The position numbers were made by a program, and so were the translations under genes. 64,000 nt of DNA from Sphagnum magellanicum. Its lineage: Eukaryota; Streptophyta; Sphagnopsida; Sphagnales; Sphagnaceae. The notes beneath the pieces are model-generated. The model was not told the DNA's origin. It saw only the letters and a program-made list of their open reading frames with translations, and ran no database searches. The stretch spans positions 35,082,001 through 35,146,000 of the forward strand of contig CM038908.1 in NCBI GenBank assembly GCA_021904315.1. Reading direction: 5' to 3'. Of this stretch, positions 58,579 through 64,000 are shown one piece after another; position 1 is the first letter of the stretch; every line of letters starts with the position of its first letter.

Positions 58579-59910
58579 TTAACCTAGGAAAGGTAAGTTG
58601 TGTATCACAGAAGGGGTGGGACTATCAAACTTGTTGGTCTGCCAATTCAGTATGGTGGCCACAATGGATACAACTATCCCACCAAAACTAATCAACACAC
58701 CCCCAAACAATAATAAAAATTTCCATGTTGATGGAAGCAAAAATTTTGATACTCTGATATATGAAAGTAACTGGGTGATAAGAGAAAGCAAAAAGAGAAT
58801 GGGCCCGATTGCATCCAACCAACTTATTCTCAACACATGCCATTCCACAAGTATCATGAATGCCACCAAAAAGCTACCCCCCACCACCGTTGCCATGATT
58901 GCGGCAATGTTGCGATTTACTTCATCCACATCTGACCATCGAGTAGACTCACATTTATCTAACATTTCTTGTTCTTGTGTAGGGTTCAAGTATATGACAA
59001 GAGGATTTTGACAAATCACTCCCACGCTATGAACAACAGCACGAATAACGACCAACATGCTAAAAGCAAACCCTATGGCTTCTATAGGACTCACTGGCAA
59101 ATGATGAATTGCTCTATAAACAACAGACGTAACGTATCCAATTGCTTGGACACCAATTATAATTGTTGCTATAGCACTCCTACCATCTACAAACCGAAGT
59201 TGCTTATAATTAGGAAGGATACTACTTTTCAATAAAGCCAATTTCCCTGCTTCATTTAGTTCCATCAAGCATGAATTTTCAGCCGTCTTATGCCCAAGGG
59301 TTAAAGCATCGGCCATATTATCCTCCTTTACTGGACTGCGAGACGTCTGGATATGTGTACGTGGTAACGTGGTTGAATCACTCATTCCTAGCACAATGTA
59401 AGTACTTGCTACTATTCTTGTACTCTTCAAGAAACCTCGTGATTGGTTGATCCCAAACAATACAACAAGGATGTCGTCTATGACCCTCCTGAGCTTATTA
59501 GACATAGACATGGTATCAGGTCCTAGTTCGGGATTGGTTGAACTTCTAAGGATTTGGCGAAACCTCAAGGTGGTGTACGTCTGTTCTAAAATCTTACCAA
59601 TTAAAGCCATTGGAGCCACTGGTGCACTTAAAAGGAAAAACATCAACCTGTTGGACAAAGGATGCCCCTCAGACAACAACGAGGTGGCTGCTTTAGAGGC
59701 AGGCCATGCATCGGCCATCAAGCTGAAGAACGCGAAAGCGGCACCCCACAGCGTGGTCGCGAGCGCTCGTGAACACGAGGATGACGAGGATGATGATGCA
59801 GACGGGGACGACGCCGATGGCTCGGGTGCTAACTGACGAGCAGCTACAAAAGTGGACAAACAAGTAGCCACAATGACGCCTTGGATCAGCAGAAGCGCTT
59901 TCAAATCCAT
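58579..59910 (-). CDS. Multi-pass membrane protein, copy C (443 aa)
   Basis: Same length and layout as copy A, with eight hydrophobic segments and the same end (HNLPFLG). ATG 59910 (MDLKALLLIQG) is preceded in frame only by a TTG-initiated extension. Compared with A, the stretch around residues 116-156 (LRFRQIL to LFGINQ) is almost identical. Residues about 72-114 differ at some 20 positions (for example VYSLSNRLLTFLII against GHPLSNRLMFFLLS), and residues about 330-348 and 380-406 are also strongly changed. There are no stops or frameshifts. Family and function are unknown. Confidence 0.75.
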   Translation of the reverse strand: MDLKALLLIQGVIVATCLSTFVAARQLAPEPSASSPSASSSSSSSCSRALATTLWGAAFAFFSLMADAWPASKAATSLLSEGHPLSNRLMFFLLSAPVAPMALIGKILEQTYTTLRFRQILRSSTNPELGPDTMSMSNKLRRVIDDILVVLFGINQSRGFLKSTRIVASTYIVLGMSDSTTLPRTHIQTSRSPVKEDNMADALTLGHKTAENSCLMELNEAGKLALLKSSILPNYKQLRFVDGRSAIATIIIGVQAIGYVTSVVYRAIHHLPVSPIEAIGFAFSMLVVIRAVVHSVGVICQNPLVIYLNPTQEQEMLDKCESTRWSDVDEVNRNIAAIMATVVGGSFLVAFMILVEWHVLRISWLDAIGPILFLLSLITQLLSYIRVSKFLLPSTWKFLLLFGGVLISFGGIVVSIVATILNWQTNKFDSPTPSVIHNLPFLG

Positions 59911-59959
59911 GTTATTAGAGCTGATCAGCCGGAGATTGCACGAACGTGAAGTCAACCCG

Positions 59960-59968
59960 ATTTATAGT
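59960..59968 (-). promoter_or_regulatory. TATA box of membrane-protein gene, copy C
   Basis: CTATAAATC on the minus strand, 50 bp upstream of ATG 59910, identical in sequence and position to copy A. Confidence 0.65.
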
Positions 59969-60043
59969 CACTGATCACTCTTCTTGCGCACAAATAGACA
60001 GCTCCGTTTCTTGTCTTAATTGAAACAAGCGCAGAGAGTGAGC

Positions 60044-60055
60044 GAGGACGTCCTC
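60044..60055. promoter_or_regulatory. GAGGACGTCCTC palindrome upstream of copy C
   Basis: Perfect 12-bp palindrome with an ACGT core, about 76 bp upstream of the TATA box, conserved with copy A (22527-22538). A bZIP site is plausible but inferred. Confidence 0.4.
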
Positions 60056-61067
60056 TCAGCAATGATCTGCACCGAAAAGAAGAATTGAACAGCCAGCAAT
60101 GAACCAGCCCAATTCAATGATCACGCTTTCTCTCTCAGGCAAATACAGCTTGCTCCGTTTGTCGGCTTGAAACAAACGCAAAATTCGAGCAAAGGAGTGC
60201 TCTCGGCAATGAGCCAGGAAAAGCAAATACCCAATAATAAGCACTGCTCCTCCTGCAGTGCAGAGAGCGACTTTCAGTCAGAAAATAGCCGCTTCCTCGA
60301 ACTCGCCCAAGACAGACTAGGTCGTGAACCGACGGTGAAGAAGGTACCCGGGGGTTGCGGTGATGACGAGAACTTGCCGTGTTTCATCTGGACTACGGTA
60401 CACCACTGTCGTTGAGCATCAATTTCCGGTCCATCCGCACTCCCTCGTCCTGTGCGCATCTTTCTTTCTCGGGTCCCATGAGAACTTCCTGGTAATGTGC
60501 GCATGTTTCCTAGTCCTCTAAGATGTGCTTATTGGGCCTGAATTCCGGGATCCGATCGAGCTCCTCTAATACACCTCGCGAAACCAACGACTCTTAAGGG
60601 ATCGGCAATTGGGAACGATGGTCGGAAAGTGTGAGGGATTGAGTGTTCTACGTTCTGGCCTTAAAGCTAGCGGTCACTTCCCGAGCCCTTGGTAACTCCA
60701 TCTGAGGCCTATGATGCTGGCTCTTTCTCGCGAATGTTATCACAACACGATTTTGCAAGTACTTTCTACCGACTTCTTTCCGTGAAAGATGGACGGTGAT
60801 CGACGAAGTCTTCGTGAGGTGCCACAGTCCGTTTGTTTGAGTGCAGGGCAAAACTCCACATTTTGGCGATTGTTGTTTCCGGCTAACATGGAGATAGCAA
60901 GTGGAATCAGGAAGTTCTCGCCTGACTGGCTTTCGGGCTGTAATGAATTCGGATGGGTTTCTCCAAATCACCAAACTGGTTGCACTCATATGTCATGGAC
61001 TGCCTGAAGAATGAAGAAAGGAGAATCATCCCACCTGAAGCATCGTTTCTGGGTCCAACCAGTTGTT

Positions 61068-62405
61068 ACCGACAGGAAAACACTGAACCAGGATAAGTAC
61101 TGGAAATATAACTGGCTCAGTCACCAACCCCGCTCCGGCAGGACCTGGAAACGGTGACGACGTGGCTGCCTCCCATGTCAGTAAACGTCCAGCCCCACTG
61201 TGCGCGGCCTTCCCAAAAATTCCCGCGTGTCATACTGACATGCCGACAATACAATTACCGACAGCAGTGTTGTTTGTGTTCATTGATTACCCTAGCCACA
61301 AGTAGAAAATGCACTTGTCTTTCAAACAATGTGAGGTCAGAGAGATTGACGCGTTCCAGACAGCAGTTTCTTTTTTTTTCCCAGCTTTTTTATGTCAAAA
61401 TTTTTGCGAAATTTAACAAAATTTTAGAAAAATCAGTCGAAGTTACAATTTTTTATAAAAAAAACTCCAAAAAATTTCCAATTTCTTTGTCTAAAAATGG
61501 CGAAATTTCGCTAGGAAAAAAAACCATTGGTACACATACCAATAGCAATGATATCGTTGTGCATTCATTTCTAGCCAGAGATAGAAACTGGACCAATCTT
61601 TCAGCCCATGTGATGTTTGAAAAGTGATTGAAGAGTTGCAACTTCCAGCTGCGATGGCAACGGTACAACCCCAGGCTCCAACCCTCATCATGCCCCTGGC
61701 CTGACTTTGGAGCAACTATATTAGTTGTTGATATAATCCATAACATCGCAGTCCTAGGGACTCGTACAATTATTAGTTGTGAACAGAGTCTGTGGCATTG
61801 TAGTGCCGACTGCGTAGTGGCAATCACTCTTTTACATTATCTCCAGTCTAAGCAGCAAGAACTCGGCCAAAGTGAACCAGCCTCCATGACTGCACCAGTT
61901 AGCCGTTCTGTCCACAGGATGGGCCGTGTTTTTCATCCGCCTCTTCACCCTACATTAACCAACATTGTACCACAGTCAATTTTTTTGCTCGCTGACCATT
62001 GACCCTTGTCTCTGGGCCAATTTTTTCTCAACCCTGACCCTCCATACTACCCTCCCACCTAATTACCCTACTCTACTGACCTACCTCTTAGTCTAAACCT
62101 TGAACCCAACCAACTGCCAACCAATCCCTTACCTACCCTTTGCTATCTTTTCTTCGCAAAACGTATATTTTTTCCTGGTTAAACCTATATTTAAGCTTGG
62201 CTAGACTTCTATCTCTTGGCAAAACTTATATCTCTTTTTCTTGGCTAAACTTTTTTCTTGACAAAAATTATATTTTGTCTTGGCTAAACTTTTATCTCTT
62301 GGCAAAAGCTATATATTTTCTCAAGTAAACTTTTATCTCTTGATAAAAGTTTTTTTTTTTTTGGCTAAACTTTTTTTTCTTGGCAAAACCTATATCCCTT
62401 CTTGG
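61068..62405. repeat. Duplicated sequence E, uninterrupted relative of D
   Basis: Matches 40949-41026 joined to 53759-55087. At 61133-61141 it has a single CTCCGGCAG where D has the MULE flanked by two copies, so it serves as a related empty site. It also contains the diverged MULE-type terminus at 61865. Copy C lies between D and E. Confidence 0.92.
61865..61901 (+). mobile_element. Diverged MULE-type terminus in E
   Basis: Same terminus as at 54480 (GGCCAAAGTGAACCAGCC, then CTGCACCAGTTAGCC), preceded by the same AGCAGCAAGAACTC. It is slightly closer to the complete MULE ends than the D copy (CACCAGTT retained). Confidence 0.65.
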
Positions 62406-62790
62406 TTAAACTTTTCTCTCGTGACAAAACTTATATCCTTTCTTGGTTAAAGTTTTTTCTCTTTGCAAAACTTTTTTTTTTTTTGGGCAAAACTTATATC
62501 CATTCTTGGGTACACTTCTAACTTTTTTCAAAACTTATATCTCTTTACAGTTGAACTTTTCTTTCTTGAAAAAACTTAAAACCTATATCTATTCTTGGCT
62601 AAATTTTTTTCTCTTGCCAAAACTTACATCTTAACTCTTGAAAAAACCTATATTTCTTTTGACTAAACCTCGACCTCTCAAGAAAACATTTCTATTTGTT
62701 GGTTAAACTTTTTCCTCACAATGATTCTTTTATATCTTTTTGGGTAAACATATACCTTTCAACAAAACCTTTATCTCTTTTTGGTTAAAC
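62145..62790 (+). repeat. TTGGCAAAACTTATAT tandem array in E, long version
   Basis: Same repeat as 54750-55087 but roughly twice as long and more irregular, with T-runs near 62349-62362 and 62469-62484. Frames 62140-62328 and 62443-62634 are by-products of the repeat. Confidence 0.85.
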
Positions 62791-63315
62791 GGACCCTGAC
62801 ATATGACTTGATATCTTTACCAAAGGCTTTGGACTCTTCTTTTGGGCTTTGGTTGAGGAAATACTTGACCACCCTGCCTGATATCAAATTTCAGACTGGT
62901 TGAAGACTTTTCAAATTAAGAATTCAAGGTATCATGCCAAATTTAGGGTTCCAGACCCATGGAGAGTTTCAGACTATGGGACTCTTCCAATTGAGAGTTC
63001 AAGTTTTATTGTGCCGGATTTAGGGTTTTACATGCATGGAGAGTCATATAATCCCTCAGGACTGGAACCAAACAACAGTGATGGAAATGAATTTGAGTCT
63101 TCTGAACGTTGTTCTCTGATGCTTCATACAAAATGCCACAGTAGGTGGGGTAAAAGCTTCCTGAAGAGCATAATAGGGTTTTCTGCAGATTCTTAAATAA
63201 GACTGCAGAATCAATTGGATGCACTACAGAAACTGCACCAAGGCAGTAGACTTTCTCTTTCAACATCTACACTAGTCTCTGACACAAATCGTGCCAAAGT
63301 ATAAGATAAGAAAAG
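62791..63315. other. Spacer with a short internal duplication
   Basis: Two related blocks near 62925-62970 and 62995-63045 share ATTTAGGGTT and CATGGAGAGT. The plus frame 62900-63196 spans both and has no recognisable motif. If the minus-strand gene at the right edge continues leftward, later exons could lie here, but I could not identify any. Confidence 0.4.
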
Positions 63316-63507
63316 TGCTTTCTGGAACTAATGAGGGTTTCAGAAATGCAAAAGCATAAGACAATAAATCAGTTTTCTTGAACTAATTAGGGTTTCAGGA
63401 ATGCAAAAGCATAAGACAACAAATCTGTTATCGAGAACTAATTTGGGTTTCAGAAATGCAAAAGCATAAGACACGAAATCTGTTTTCTGGAACTAATAGG
63501 GTTTCAG
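63316..63507 (+). repeat. 55-bp tandem repeat, about 3.4 copies
   Basis: Units with AACTAATnnGGGTTTCAGAA start at 63326, 63381, 63436 and 63491, exactly 55 bp apart. Each continues with ATGCAAAAGCATAAGACAA. Copies are very similar, so the array is young. Confidence 0.92.
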
Positions 63508-63660
63508 TGCATCTACAACATTCCAACTCCGCCTCCCAAAAATGCCCTGAAGAGACTTGGACTCCAATGTGTATTTCTTAGTGTATATCCACTATCGCTA
63601 TGATATCTAAGAGTAGTAAAGACTGATGTTACTAGTCTAAAGGAAGTGCAAATCGATTAC

Positions 63661-63948
63661 CTTAAGAAGATGGAGGCGAAGGTGACTGGGCGTCACGCCC
63701 TGGCCTATGCATGCCATGGCAAACTGTGAGTAGTGTGTGAGGGCATCTGCCGCCTCTTGCTTCCTCTCCTCCACCTGCAACACAAAACCATTACTCTTCA
63801 ATAGTTTCCTGGAGCAGGTGATGGAAATAGAGGAAGAATATTACGATGGGTCAAGAGGAAAAAACTTCCCCAATCCAAAATTCTGCTTCAGAGCAGGGAT
63901 GAGCACCTCGTAATCGTCGATCGAATTTGGCAAGGAAAAATTATACAT
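63661..63948 (-). CDS. 5' part of an unrecognised plant gene (two exons seen)
   Basis: ATG 63948 opens MYNFSLPNSIDDYEVLIPAL in a CpG-rich context at the window edge. A second exon at 63774-63661 follows TTGTGTTGCAG, ends at AAG|GTAATC and encodes 38 residues in one frame (EERKQEAADALTHYSQFAMA, then a segment ending RLHLLK). The exon 1 donor is uncertain: GAG|GTGCTC in phase 0 (after DDYE) joins both frames, but a later donor may be used. The composition and charge pattern are those of a conserved small protein, but I cannot name the family with certainty. The rest of the gene would lie leftward; further exons were not identified. Confidence 0.55.
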
Positions 63949-64000
63949 GGTTTTCGTCGACGACGAGAGAGTCGATCGTTTTGCGCTTTGCTTTGTTCTG

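Larger units (their letters stand above)
55088..61049. repeat. Segmental duplication copy C (6.0 kb)
   Basis: Direct, collinear copy of about 17600-23545 (A) and 31455-36320 (B). It starts at GGTGATTTAAGATTTTAGG after the TTGGC array and ends after ATCATCCCACCTGAA. Compared with A it lacks both outer parts. Apart from the membrane-protein gene I see no supportable coding sequence in 55088-58578 or 60060-61049. Confidence 0.93.

Overview
This window looks like nuclear DNA of a land plant with a large, repeat-rich genome. The evidence is spliceosomal introns, TTTAGGG-type telomere motifs, a Mutator-like (MULE) transposon, a decayed Ty3/gypsy element, long AT-rich stretches and very few genes. 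A non-flowering seed plant such as a conifer would fit, but that is inference. There are no bacterial operons, rRNA genes or CRISPR arrays.

Left part (1-14.8 kb): mostly AT-rich spacer. It holds a dead, 5'-truncated Ty3/gypsy pol at 2161-4270, several short tandem repeats (95 bp at 7.0 kb, about 70 bp at 7.8 kb, a degenerate one at 13.3 kb) and a small secreted-type reading frame with one in-frame stop at 9501-9809.

Middle and right: one long block occurs three times in direct orientation. Copy A is about 14.81-25.64 kb, copy B 29.01-38.43 kb and copy C 55.09-61.05 kb. Each carries, on the minus strand, an intronless gene for a multi-pass membrane protein I do not recognise. A and C are full-length (443 aa). 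B lost its first 60% and its promoter in a 1,093-bp deletion between CCAAT repeats. The intact proteins differ in patches, with near-identical stretches beside strongly replaced ones.

The main find is a 12,723-bp MULE at 41027-53749. It has 37-bp terminal inverted repeats (35/37 identical), a perfect 9-bp target-site duplication, and a related empty site in a duplicated flank at 61133-61141. It carries two convergent genes: a C2H2 zinc-finger protein on the plus strand and a four-exon MULE transposase with DDE and SWIM motifs on the minus strand. The transposase spans 800 codons with only one in-frame stop. The non-coding interior is unusual: a 1.3-kb GAGCTCCGGAGCT array, at least 30 copies of a GCAATACC-type motif in clusters of alternating orientation, interstitial telomere repeats and internal direct duplications.

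The MULE interrupts a 1.4-kb sequence (D) that recurs intact as E at 61.07-62.41 kb, so the right side reads D(MULE)-C-E. D and E both contain the terminus of a second, diverged MULE relative followed by 41-bp tandem repeats. A further related terminus stands at 28727, just before copy B. The last 340 bp hold the first exons of an ordinary-looking minus-strand gene that continues leftward from 63948.
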